Positions 1-11,038 of a stretch of DNA of 64,000 bases are shown here, piece after piece (the stretch's first letter is position 1; the number at the start of each line of letters is the position of its first letter). Origin of the DNA: Anagrus nilaparvatae (Eukaryota; Arthropoda; Insecta; Hymenoptera; Mymaridae); the NCBI GenBank assembly GCA_022575985.1, contig JAKSXM010000002.1, positions 20,261,001 to 20,325,000 on the forward strand. The letters run 5' to 3'. The notes under the pieces were generated by a model. It did no database searches and was not told the DNA's origin. It saw nothing but the letters and a program-made list of their open reading frames with translations. The position numbers and the translations under genes were made by a program.

Positions 1-2
1 TT

Positions 3-359
3 TACATATTTCGACCTATGTCTGTATACAAAGAAAAATTTTCCATAATTGCAACAAGAACTTTTGAAGCAGGTTTAGATAAGAAATGGATTTCTGATTT
101 AGAATTCAAAGTTGGAAAAAATAAAAAACATTTTATTGAAGAAAGTCAAAAATACAGTAAAAAGGAAGATGCGACAATGCTGATAATGTTGATTGTTTTG
201 AGCGTTGGTTTTATTTCTGGAATTATTGCTCTTATTTGTGAAATTTTGTACTGCAAATTTAAAAATTCAAAACCTAAGATTGTTCGAATTAAAAAAATTT
301 TGGTTAAAGAGGCAAAAAAAAAAGTAAAAATTTTGGTTAAAGAGGCAAAAAAAAAGTAA
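3..359 (+). CDS. Ionotropic receptor (IR/iGluR-like), C-terminal exon, 5'-truncated by window edge
   Basis: The frame is open from the window edge. The first ATG at 18 is probably internal, because the residues before it (YIFRP) fit the same family pattern. The protein reads as the end of an insect ionotropic receptor: the part after the pore ('YKEKFSIIATRTFEAGLDKKW', compare the family's E.GL..KW), a charged ligand-domain remnant, then one hydrophobic helix (about residues 54-78 from the ATG, 'MLIMLIVLSVGFISGIIALI') followed by CEILY, matching the family's last membrane helix. Such receptors are ligand-gated cation channel subunits in sensory dendrites. The tail after the helix is unusual: KKILVKEAKKK is encoded twice by a 33-bp tandem repeat, and the reading frame ends inside the repeat. 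Upstream exons lie outside the window, so the subfamily cannot be named. Confidence 0.7.
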   Translation, partial: YIFRPMSVYKEKFSIIATRTFEAGLDKKWISDLEFKVGKNKKHFIEESQKYSKKEDATMLIMLIVLSVGFISGIIALICEILYCKFKNSKPKIVRIKKILVKEAKKKVKILVKEAKKK

Positions 360-391
360 AAATTTTGGTTAAAGAGGCAAAACAAAAAGTA
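291..391 (+). repeat. Short tandem repeat (three units of 32-33 bp) across the IR stop codon
   Basis: Three copies of a unit built on ATTTTGGTTAAAGAGGCAAA follow one another. The GG landmarks lie at 302, 335 and 367, so the spacing is 33 bp and then 32 bp. The first step keeps the reading frame. The second unit has one A fewer in its A-run, and the TAA stop at 357-359 falls at the start of the third unit. Confidence 0.85.
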
Positions 392-399
392 TGACTCAA

Positions 400-2000
400 T
401 AATTTAAAGTAAAATTTTTTTTTGAAATCAATTTTTTTGCAATGAAACAAAATTTTGTGTGACGACAGTTCCATATATTTTTGTTAACGATAAATTGAAT
501 ATTTAGAGATTTGAAAAACTTTTTTTGGTGTTGTGAATTTTTAAAAATTTAAAATATCCCTTAGAGAAACCACAATATTATTTTATGAATAATTTAATAA
601 ATATTGCTAATTATCAGCATTAATAATTTAAAAAACTGATAAAAAATTTATGTAAAACAATTCATGTCAAAAAAAATTCATCAATATATTGATTTTAAGC
701 CTACAATGTTATCATTGAATTTTTACAAGGTTAGTTAATAACATTTTTTTACAATTTCATAATTTCACTAATTGCTCATATTCTAAAAATAATGAATTGA
801 TTTTTTACAGGAAATTCTGTTTATTTTATTGTTTTAAATTTCAAGAATCTCGTTTATTGTTTAAGCCGTTTATCAGCAAATTATCTGATTTAATGTAAGC
901 ACAAAATAAAATATTTAATTTTTTAAGCTAAAAAATGTTTTAAATGCTCATTAAGTAAATTTCTTTATCTCTGCTTTCACTTATACATTCGTAATTATCT
1001 CAGTTACTGAATCCTATATGTCGTCGTTGATGCTTTATGAAACTAATATTTTAACATGGAACATGTTTATAGGGAGGGAATACCTCAAGAACTTGAAAAT
1101 TAAGGGGTGAGTCAAACGGCACTTAGAGTAATTTCAATTTTGGGATTTAGAATAATTCAGGTTTAGGGACTTAGATCAATTTATTTCGATTTAACCCGGG
1201 TTATCACTCAGTTGTAAGCAAACATGTTCTATGCATTTTAGTTGTGTTTACACAAACCGGTTATAAGTCTTTTAAAATAGTTTATCTATTACGTATTATA
1301 AAATTGATCTAAATTTTATTAACATTTATTATCTACGCTGAAAAAAAAATCTGGTTGTAGCAGCCGGATATTTTGTTGTTTGTTTTAAACGATTACAAAG
1401 GTCTTGAAACCTAAGAAAATTAAAAAAAAAAAGTTTCCCTCATTTTACTCAGCAGCGCTGTGGCGCGTGTCATGGTAGGACTTGATGAAAAAATTTTTGA
1501 ATATGATTTTTGATTTTATGTCATTTTCAACGATTTAAAAGAATAAAAAAAATTCGGGTGCCTTATGTTTACACAAACCGGTTATAAGTTTTTATGAATG
1601 AAAGATCTATTTTGAAAAAAAAGGAAAAAACAAAAATGTTTAAATTACTGTAAGTAGGTAGACTATCTAGTTTAAATTCCAATATAATTTTAAAAACGAT
1701 AATTTTTGATTGAATCAATTAAAAATTATAGGGCTTACTCCACTAAATATTCACGAAAATTCCAATAACCAAAAGCTCCAAAGCAAAAACTATTATTTCA
1801 TTTTTGTAAGTGTGTCCATTATGCTTTGAAACCGTCTTAGTTCACCATTTTTGCTTTCTGCAATAGAAAACTTTTTGAGTGTTTGTTCCCAGTTTATCCG
1901 TACCTTATGTATTTAAGCCTAAAAAACTGTATTTCGGGTTTTTTTTAAAGTTTTTGGAGATCCGTCGTGGCCTTGTTTTAGCTTTCTATATCAAATTCTG
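400..2000. other. Intergenic, AT-rich, with scattered pieces of a dispersed repeat
   Basis: No gene is supported here. Two short copies of the motif ACAAACCGGTTATAAG (near 1253-1268 and 1573-1588) recur in opposite orientation near 24893, together with flanking text containing AACATGTTCTATGCAT. Around 1100-1200 there are phrases such as TTAGGGACTTAGA that match, in reverse, the 'AAGTCCCTAAACCC' repeats near 25025-25110 and upstream of the Tret1-like genes. They are pieces of one interspersed repeat family. Confidence 0.5.
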
Positions 2001-2004
2001 TCCC

Positions 2005-2285
2005 GCGCACTTTTGAACTGTGCCGGCCAAGTATGGGCCGAAGTTCGGGCGACGTTCGGCAAAACGCTCTGCCGACGTGTGGCGCACGTATAGCATACGT
2101 CCTTTGGTACACATCTCAGCGACGTATGGCACATACTTCGGCCCACGTATGGCAGAAGATTTTTATTTTTTTTTTAGTAAAAAAAAAAAAAAAATTTACT
2201 TGGTTCAGGAATTGAACCAGGGACCCTCTTTAAAATTTTAAGAGGGTCGAGGATTATACGAGCGCGGCCAACAGTATTTGAAAGT
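2005..2285 (-). repeat. Probable tRNA-derived SINE with GC-rich body
   Basis: On the minus strand the sequence at about 2275-2200 reads TTGGCCGCGCTCG (A-box-like), then a CCCTCT...AGAGGG hairpin, then GGTTCAATTCC, which fits the Pol III B-box consensus. A poly-A/T stretch follows at 2160-2195. The remaining 2020-2155 is strikingly GC-rich for this window and made of degenerate repeats of about 10 bp around CGACGTATGGC. A tRNA-like head joined to an unrelated body is the layout of a SINE. The tRNA fold is incomplete, so it is not called as a functional tRNA. Confidence 0.45.
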
Positions 2286-2321
2286 TATTGCATAAATGAC
2301 TGTAAAATGTTGTATCTTATT

Positions 2322-3156
2322 GTATTTAAATTAAATTGGTATCAGATTTTTCAAGTTCATTTAGAAAGTAATTCGTACAGAAAATGATTGTTTTTCACAA
2401 CCGGAATATTTTCCAGTTTTCCCAAGATGGCGAAGTATAAATTAAAATACTGATCTAAGATCCGTAAAATAAGGGCAGGTGCAACGATATAAAATTTAAT
2501 TTGAAAAATTTTTTGGTTTTTCCAATATGGTGGACCATAAATTTTATTTAAAAACTTCTATAAATTATAAATATTTTTTTCAAATTAATTCGATAATTGA
2601 TACATTATTTTAAGAAGGGTAATAAAAGAGAGCGTATTAAGTAGCGGGTATATAACATAATTAGGATTAAATATCTCGCTATAGATTTTTTTGTTTTGAG
2701 GTCCGATTTAAAATTGTATTGTACTTGTTTTCTTATAATATCCTAATTTGAATATTTATCTGACTTAATTTAAATTGGGCCTCTAAAAAAAAAGATTTGT
2801 CGCGAGACACTTAATCCTAATTATGCTACACGCCCACCTCTAGATTTAATCTCTTAATACTCTATCTTTTTTTATCTATGCACATTCGAATTAATTTGAA
2901 AAAAATATTTATAATTTATAGAAGTTTTTAAATAAAATTTATGGTCCAACATATTGGAAAAACCAAAAAAATTTTTAAACTAAATTTTATATCGTTGCGC
3001 CAGCCCTTATTTTACGGATCTTAGATCAGTATTTTAATATATACTTCGCCATCTTGGAAAAACTGGAAAATATTCCAGTTGTGAAAAACAATCATTTTCT
3101 ATACGATGTACTTTCTAAATGAACTTGAAAAATCTGATATCAATTTAATTTAAATA
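2322..3156. repeat. Fold-back element, about 835 bp
   Basis: The left part starting at TATTTAAATTAAATTGG is the reverse complement of the right part ending CAATTTAATTTAAATA. Arms of about 400 bp run almost to a centre near 2740, with matching landmarks such as CCAAGATGGCGAAGTATA on the left and TATACTTCGCCATCTTGG on the right. TTATTGTA occurs at 2317-2324 and again at 3167-3174 and may be an 8-bp target duplication, but the right copy lies about 10 bp outside the arm. No ORF of note lies within, so it looks like a non-autonomous DNA element. Confidence 0.8.
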
Positions 3157-3159
3157 CTA

Positions 3160-4031
3160 AATTTCTTTATTGTACATCACCTTTTTATTTTTTGTATTAA
3201 TGTCATATAAAAATTAATACTGACCAATTTCCATTACATGTTTTTTGAAAAAATAAATTTAAAATTAAAATTTATTAAAAAATAATTTTAATAAATAAGA
3301 AATTTACAAAAACAAAAATTCTGCTATTACTTAATAAATTTTTAATTCTTTTTTTAAAAGCAAAAACGTGTAAAAAATTTGAAGGCAATCAAAATATGTA
3401 ATTCTGAGAAGTTGTAAGTTTTAGGTATTTTTACTCATTAATTATTTTCATTAGTAAAACTTACTTGATAATAATAATTACTGATTATTGTCTTAGAATA
3501 TTTAAAATACTAATATATTTATCTACTGTATTAAAATTTCCCAAATAATAATTTAATTTTTTTCCAAAAAAGATAAAGATTTAAAAATACTGTTTTTATA
3601 TGTAAGGCACCTAAAACATTAAAATAAGTATTGGCTTACCTTTCTAAATTAATTAAATTTAGATAACTAATCAAAATAAAGTCCATAATTTAGGGGAAAT
3701 TTTATATAACTAAATAAATAGATAACCAGATAAATATATGTACACAAATTAATGTTTTAATAATCTCAAGATATAATGAGTATAAATTAAAATGACATTT
3801 TTACTTTAATTCTATTAAAATTTTTAAAATGGTTAACTTAACATATTGTACTAACGTTTGTTCAGCACCAGTTGTAAGTAATTTTTTAGGATTTAGTTAC
3901 CTACTTTTCTTAATTTCATAATTTACAAATCAGTTAATTAAGAAAATTTAATATAAATTTACTAACAAAATTAACAATATTTAGGCAAATGCCAAAACCA
4001 AAGAAAACAAGGTTTTCCTAAAAGATGCGGA
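3160..4031 (+). other. Intergenic region and possible 5' untranslated exon of the AMP-binding gene
   Basis: 3160-3800 is AT-rich and shows nothing recognisable. A GTAAGT donor at 3874 and a pyrimidine-poor acceptor TTTAG ending at 3984 could bound a short intron. The ATG at 3829 upstream of that donor encodes 15 residues but joins out of frame to the downstream ligase frame, so any upstream exon is more likely untranslated. Confidence 0.35.
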
Positions 4032-6062
4032 ATGTATATTGAAAATAACATCTTACATGGCGCTAACCAACCACAGCAAGAAAATCCTCAAATAGGAAAA
4101 ATTATTATGGATATTTTTGATAAATATCCAAATCACGTAGCTCAGGTAATTTAATTTAAACAAGCTCTTAATTATGAATTTTTATTAAAATTTTTTCTAC
4201 AGATCGATTCTCAAACGAAAAAAAAAACAGCTTTTGCAGAAATGAAAGATCAGAGCATACGTTTAGCGATTTGGTTAAGAAACCGAAATGTTGGTTTAGG
4301 GGATGTAATAACTTTAAGCACAAATAAACGTTTAGATTCTTACATACCACATTTGGCAACCTTATTTATAGGCGCAGTTTATTATCCTTGGAATCATGGG
4401 GATACATTTGGTAAGAAAATTGTTTTTTGACATTATTTTATCCAATGTTTTATAAAATAAAATTATAATCTAACAGATAACATAAGGAAATCAATTGAAA
4501 TCGCTAAAACCAAAAGTTATGTTTATCATTCCGGAATCAGTAGAATTATTTAAAAAAAGCTGCCAAGCTTGAAAACGTAGAAGCTAAGATTGTATGTTTC
4601 GATAAATGCGATGGTTTTGAATCGTTGGATGATATTTTAGCGTCACAATCAACTGAAGATGTTAAGAATTTCAAAGTGCAAGAAATACAAGATCCAAAAA
4701 ACACACCTTGCACAATCATTCCCACCTCTGGTAGTACTGGAGTACCTAAAAGCGTTGTCCATCCTTATAAGTCAATGTTCACAAATTTTATGGAAAATTC
4801 TGTATTTCCAATAAAATATAGTCAATTTTTATCTTACACTAATTCATATTGGATAGCCGACATATTCTTATTTTTAAAAAGTATTAATTACCAAGCAACA
4901 AGAATTTTTCATCAAAAATTCGATGTCGTTGAAACTGCAAACGTCATCGATGAGTACAAGGTAAATAGTTTAAAAAAATTTTTTACTGGCCAAAATTTTT
5001 TATGGTTTAATAATTTCTTTTATAAATTTGTAGATTGAACTTCTATTTGGACATCCTATGTTTATGTCAGGTTTGGTTAAATCGGGTGCATTGAACACCC
5101 AAAAAGAAAAATTTAACTCGCTACTAAAATTTCAGTTTGGAGGTGCAGTTGTAAATAAGGACATACTTAATGAATTTCGCAGGATCTTACCACACGTATT
5201 AACAATTAATTGTTACGGTATTTGAGGATAATTCTTTTTTTAAATTTAATTCCAATTTAATAATTGCTAAATTTTTAAAAATTTGAAGGAATGACAAAAG
5301 GTTTCTCACCGTGTATTACTCAAAATAGAAAGTGTAAAGTAATAGATTCTCTGGGTTTTTTAATGCCAACCATGAAAATGAAAGTTGTTGATCCAGATAC
5401 AAAAGAAATTTTGGGAAAAAACATTCCTGGTGAATTATGGTTCAAATCACCTTTAACGATGATTGGTTATCATGAAAATCCTGAAGAAACTAGAAAACTT
5501 AATGATAGTGAAGGTAATTTTCATTGATTAGCATACTTTCTGTTCAAAGTTTTTAAATATTTCATAAAATTCTTATTTTATTAGGTTGGTTGCATTCGGG
5601 CGATATTGGCTTTTACGATGAAAATGGAGAAGTATTTTTTTTAGACAGAATAAAAGATGAGATAAGATACAAATATAAAGTAATATCTGGAAATGAACTC
5701 ACAAGAATACTAGAATCTCATCCTGATGTTTTAGAAGCAGTTGTCGTTGGGGTACCTCATGACATTGATGAAGAAAGAGCGACAGCTTTTGTTAAAATAT
5801 CACCAGGGTCAAAGGTAAGTTATATAATTTTTCATAATTTTAGCATATTATGTAAGAAACCAAGAATAAGCTTAATTTAAAAACGCAGGTAACAGAAAAA
5901 GAACTAATTGAACTAAGTTTTAAAAATGGCAAGGATGCGGGGCTTGCTGGTGGCGTATTTTTCGTTAAAGATTTACCACGTTTGCTTAGTGGAAAAGTAG
6001 CAAAAACAAAGCTAAAGGAAATGGCCAAAGAATACAATAAGCAAAATATGAAAGAAAATTGA
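4032..6062 (+). CDS. AMP-binding acyl-CoA ligase (4-coumarate-CoA ligase / luciferase-like), with two frameshifts
   Basis: This family activates a carboxylic acid with ATP to an acyl-adenylate and then transfers it to CoA. Coding blocks by eye are 4032-4145, 4203-4410, 4477-4960, 5034-5217, 5289-5513, 5585-5814 and 5889-6062, all with GT..AG introns of about 55-75 bp. The start MYIENN fits the family N-terminus. Key motifs are the P-loop TSGSTGVPK, GGAVVNKD, CYGMTKG, GELW, the LHSGD motif, DRIKDEI and the C-terminal SGKVAKTKL with its conserved Lys. Two single-A insertions in A-runs (4506-4509 and 4552-4558) break exon 4. Removing them makes the coding length exactly 1617 nt (538 residues), the usual family size. 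The A5 motif normally reads YGxTE but has Lys in place of Glu. There is no C-terminal SKL-type peroxisomal signal (it ends MKEN). It is either a young pseudogene or a gene with homopolymer sequencing errors. Confidence 0.8.
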
Positions 6063-6131
6063 TAAAATTTAATGAAATAATTAGTTATAAATATTAATTT
6101 TAATTTTAATTGTGTATAATCTGTATATAAA

Positions 6132-9100
6132 AATTATGATAAATATAATATTTAATTTAAAAAACTACGTATTAAAAAATATTCAACTTATTTAAAATAT
6201 TAATAACAAATTTAAAAACACAAATAAGTTTGCTGCTGCTCATGGATTATATTGAGGTTGTTTTCATGACTACACTACGGGTTACGTACATTCCTCCTTT
6301 CGACATTTTCGGAATCGACATTATTGAATCGACATTTTTGAAACGGCATTTTGAAATCGACATTTTTTTAAAAAATCAACCTTGAAGATTGCGCATTATT
6401 CCTTTCACACGCGTGGGGAAACAAATTCGGGATTATGCAATAACTCTGCTACAATAGAAACATGATTTTGTTAAGGAGCACCGGAAACAGACCGCATGGT
6501 GTCTCAACTTCTCTAGTACATTCATAAATGCATTCTATACACACGCTATTTCATTAACAAATTTAAAATGGATTAGAATCTAGATTAGAATTTAACGAAT
6601 TAGAATCATTACAATATTAGACACTAATATAAGACTTTTATATATGAAAACTTTCCCACCAATATTTTATATAAATGATTTACGTAAATTATATTTAAAT
6701 AATATAAATTATGGTATAATGATTAGTTTTAATATTTGGAAAAATTTGACCCCCCTCCCCTTGATGTTAAATTGGTCATGATAATGAAAATAGATGCCAA
6801 AAATTGGGAACCAGGAGCTAAAAAGTAGCATTGCGATTAATAACAACCCAAATATATTAACTTTTTTATACCAGTATTAATAGTTAAAAGGGGCTCCTCC
6901 AGTGTTTCTTGAAAAAGTTATGTTTAACTGCTAGCAAATTTATTATATCGATTTCGAATTTTTTCTCGCACAAACAATGTCTCTTTTCAAATCAAAAAAT
7001 GTGGCCCTGTGGTACAAGATAGTAACGGGCTTTATTACGGGCTGTACATTGGTGCTGCAGCTCCAGAAACTAATAGTAAAAGATCCTAGTATAAAAAGTG
7101 TGACTTTTCCACGCAATCAATGAATTGGTCTGATTTTTTTTTGCAATCGCTTCCAAATTGTACTCAGAAAAATGGAACCTGAGTGAAAATTTGCGGTCGA
7201 ACCTCCAACTGGGTCAACCCCCCCCCCCCCCCCCCTTACTACCCTCAAATGAACATTTTTCAAAAATAAAAAATTAAAACAAGAAACAGTTGGAAAACGG
7301 ATATTATGCAATAAAATATAGAAAAATATTTAAAAAAATAAACAATTTACCCCTTTTCACCTCCTGAAACCCTCTAATTACCCTAAAATACAAATTTTAG
7401 CTGGAGACTGAAGTATCTATTAAAATGGTTCAAAAAGGGGATCCAGGGGGTTTTTGAGGTCGCTAAATACGAATCTCATAACAAGATTGGAAAAATCTTT
7501 CTAGAAAATTCAAAATGGCGGATTTTCCGCACAAAAAAACAAAAAATTAGCATTCAAATAATTTTACAAGCATAATAAATTCTGTAATGTTTATTAATAA
7601 AATATTTTTTGGGTCGCTGATTTCGAATTTCACATGGAAATTCGGAAAAGATTTTAGGAAAATGCAAAATGACGGATTTTCCACTTAAAAAATTTAAAAA
7701 AATTACTTAATTTGCTTGTGTCAAGCTAATTTTTGGGGTTTTTTTGGATCGCTGATTACGAATTTCACATAAAAATTCGGAAAAGCTTTCAGGAAAATGC
7801 AAAATGATGGATTTTCCACTTAAAAAATTTAAAAAAAAATTAATTTGCTTATGTCAAGCTAATTAGTAATTAGCCCTAAACAAATTAATTAATTTTTTTA
7901 AATTTTTTAAGTGGAAAATCCGCCATTTTGAATTTTCTAGAAAGATTTTTCCAATTTTGTTATAAAATTCGTATTTAGCGACCTCAAAAACCCCCTGGAC
8001 CCCCTTTTTGAACCATTTTAATGCATTCTTCAGTCTCCAGCTAAAATTTGTATTTTAGGGTAATTAGAGGGTTTCAGGAGGTGAAAAGGGGTAAATTGTT
8101 TATTTTTTTAAATATTTTTCTATATTTTATTGCATAATATCGGTTTTCCAACTGTTTCTTGTTTTAATTTTTTATTTTTGAAAAATGTTCATTTGAGGAT
8201 AGTAAGGGGGGGGGGGGGGTTGACCCAGTTGGGGGTTTGACCGCAAATTTTCACTCAGGTTCCATTTTTCTGAGTACAATTTGGAAGCGATTGCAAAAAA
8301 AAATCAGACCAATTCATTGATTGCGTGGAAAAGTCACACTTTTTATACTAGGATCTTTTACTATTAGTTTCTGGAGCTGCAGCACCAATGTACAGCCCGT
8401 AATAAAGCCCGTTACTATCTTGTACCACAGGGCCACATTTTTTGATTTGAAAAGAGACATTGTTTGTGCGAGAAAAAATTCGAAATCGATATAATAAATT
8501 TGCTAGCAGTTAAACATAACTTTTTCAAGAAACACTGGAGGAGCCCCTTTTAACTATTAATACTGGTATAAAAAAGTTAATATATTTGGGTTGTTATTAA
8601 TCGCAATGCTACTTTTTAGCTCCTGGTTCCCAATTTTTGGCATCTATTTTCATTATCATGACCAATTTAACATCAAGGGGAGGGGGGTCAAATTTTTCCA
8701 AATATTAAAACTAATCATTATACCATAATTTATATTATTTAAATATAATTTACGTAAATCATTTATATAAAATATTGGTGGGAAAGTTTTCATATATAAA
8801 AGTCTTATATTAGTGTCTAATATTGTAATGATTCTAATTCGTTAAATTCTAATCTAGATTCTAATCCATTTTAAATTTGTTAATGAAATAGCGTGTGTAT
8901 AGAATGCATTTATGAATGTACTAGAGAAGTTGAGACACCATGCGGTCTGTTTCCGGTGCTCCTTAACAAAATCATGTTTCTATTGTAGCAGAGTTATTGC
9001 ATAATCCCGAATTTGTTTCCCCACGCGTGTGAAAGGAATAATGCGCAATCTTCAAGGTTGATTTTTTAAAAAAATGTCGATTTCAAAATGCCGTTTCAAA

Positions 9101-9305
9101 AATGTCGATTCAATAATGTCGATTCCGAAAATGTCGAAAGGAGGAATGTACGTAACCCGTAGTGTAGTCATGAAAACAACCTCAATATAATCCATGAGCA
9201 GCAGCAAACTTATTTGTGTTTTTAAATTTGTTATTAATATTTTAAATAAGTTGAATATTTTTTAATACGTAGTTTTTTAAATTAAATATTATATTTATCA
9301 TAATT
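6132..9305. repeat. Large composite fold-back element, about 3.2 kb
   Basis: The left arm from AATTATGATAAATATAAT (6132) is repeated in reverse on the right, ending ATATTTATCATAATT (9305). The outer arms (6132-7133 and 8300-9305) look nearly identical by eye. They surround an inner core (7134-8299) that is itself an inverted repeat. Near each outer end (6297-6368 and its mirror 9070-9142) the motif TCGACATTnTTGAA is repeated about five times, a possible protein-binding array. No transposase ORF is visible. It begins about 70 bp after the ligase stop codon. Confidence 0.85.
7134..8299. repeat. Inner fold-back core with poly-C/poly-G ends
   Basis: Arms 7134-7533 and about 7905-8299 begin with TTTTGCAATCGCTTCC and contain a run of about 20 C at 7217-7237, mirrored by a G-run near 8206-8218. 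The loop 7534-7904 carries two direct copies of a unit containing GATCGCTGATTACGAATTTC and ATGGATTTTCCACTTAAAAA. Phrases such as GGGGTCCAGGGGGTTTTTGA also occur. The short ORF across the G/C run is not credible. Confidence 0.75.
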
Positions 9306-10530
9306 ATTTTGCAATTGTTTTCAAATCGTACGCAGAAAAATGGAACCTGAGTGAAAATTTGCGGTCGAACCTCCAACTGGGTCAACCCCCCCCCCCCCTT
9401 ACTATCCTCAAATGAACATTTTTCAAAAATAAAAAATTAAAACAAGAAACAGTTGGAAAACCGATATTATGCAATAAAATATAGAAAAATATTTAAAAAA
9501 ATAAACAATTTACCCCTTTTCACCTCCTGAAACCCTCTAATTACCCTAAAATACAAATTTTAGCTGGAGACTGAAGAATGCATTAAAATGGTTCAAAAAG
9601 GGGGTCCAGGGGGTTTTTGAGGTCGCTAAATACGAATTTTATAACAAAATTGGAAAAATCTTTCTAGAAAATTCAAAATGGCGGATTTTCCACTTAAAAA
9701 ATTTAAAAAAATTAATTAATTTGTTTAGGGCTAATTACTAATTAGCTTGACATAAGCAAATTAATTTTTTTTTAAATTTTTTAAGTGGAAAATCCATCAT
9801 TTTGCATTTTCCTGAAAGCTTTTCCGAATTTTTATGTGAAATTCGTAATCAGCGATCCAAAAAAACCCCAAAAATTAGCTTGACACAAGCAAATTAAGTA
9901 ATTTTTTTAAATTTTTTAAGTGGAAAATCCGTCATTTTGCATTTTCCTAAAATCTTTTCCGAATTTCCATGTGAAATTCGAAATCAGCGACCCAAAAAAT
10001 ATTTTATTAATAAACATTACAGAATTTATTATGCTTGTAAAATTATTTGAATGCTAATTTTTTGTTTTTTTGTGCGGAAAATCCGCCATTTTGAATTTTC
10101 TAGAAAGATTTTTCCAATCTTGTTATGAGATTCGTATTTAGCGACCTCAAAAACCCCCTGGATCCCCTTTTTGAACCATTTTAATAGATACTTCAGTCTC
10201 CAGCTAAAATTTGTATTTTAGGGTAATTAGAGGGTTTCAGGAGGTGAAAAGGGGTAAATTGTTTATTTTTTTAAATATTTTTCTATATTTTATTGCATAA
10301 TATCCGTTTTCCAACTGTTTCTTGTTTTAATTTTTTATTTTTGAAAAATGTTCATTTGAGGGTAGTAAGGAGGGGGGGGGTTGACCCAGTTGGAGGTTCG
10401 ACCGCAAATTTTCACTCAGGTTCCATTTTTCTGCGTACGATTTGAAAACAATTGCAAAATAAATCAGAGCAATTCATTGATTGCGTGAAAAAGTCACACC
10501 TTTAAAATTTCGTGTACTAGGACTTCTACT
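9306..10530. repeat. Second copy of the fold-back core, inverted relative to the first
   Basis: 9306-10458 starts ATTTTGCAATTGTTTTC and ends GAAAACAATTGCAAAAT, so its own ends match exactly. Its asymmetric interior, including the ATGCATT versus AGATACTT difference between arms, is the reverse complement of the core at 7134-8299. It abuts the end of the composite element directly. On the right the match continues into the outer-arm sequence (AATTCATTGATTGCGTG) and fades near 10530, so this copy is truncated on its left. Confidence 0.75.
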
Positions 10531-11038
10531 ATAAGCCCTTACTTCTATTGTAATTGTGATTGTAACACAGTAACAATTAATCCGATCCCTCCATTCCCTA
10601 GAATTTCGTTACGTAACATCGATAAAATAAATTTTGAAAATTTCTTTATTTTTGTATTAAAATTATTATATCGATGATGAATGACAGTGACATGAAATAA
10701 AAAACGTTTAAACTTTTTTTCAAAAAAATCTATTAACAATACTTATCTCTTAATAAATAAATTTACTTTGATAATATAAATTAAAATATACATTAAAATA
10801 ACATTTTTTACAAGAAAAATTACATTGGTTGTTGCTCGTCATGTGAAAAATAGATAATATAAAATATTAATATATTTAAATACAATATAACTAATAATAC
10901 ATATACAAAATTGAAAATTAAATCTACTAGGGAAATTTATTTACAGTTAAAAAATTGTGGTACCTCTTCGGGTAATCTAAGCTTCAACCCAATTAGACCT
11001 AATTGGCGTGGAATCCTCCATAATAATAAAATAATTTT
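10531..11038 (-). other. 3' flank of Tret1-like copy 1
   Basis: This stretch shares phrases with the 3' flanks of copies 2 and 3 (GACAGTGACATGAA, AAAACGTTTAAA, ACATTAAAATAA, AAATCTACTAG, TTGGCRTGGAATCC). The duplicated unit therefore extends past the stop codon. A minus-strand AATAAA (plus-strand TTTATT at 10936-10941) lies about 100 bp past the stop and may be the poly(A) signal. The ORF at 10545-10739 is not supported. Confidence 0.5.

Noticed and set aside
2020..2241. ORFs across the GC-rich stretch
   Set aside because: They come from low-complexity CGACGTATGGC repeats within a SINE-like element.
3829..3873. Coding first exon of the ligase gene
   Set aside because: Its frame does not join to the ligase frame at the acceptor at 3984, so it is more likely untranslated or unrelated.
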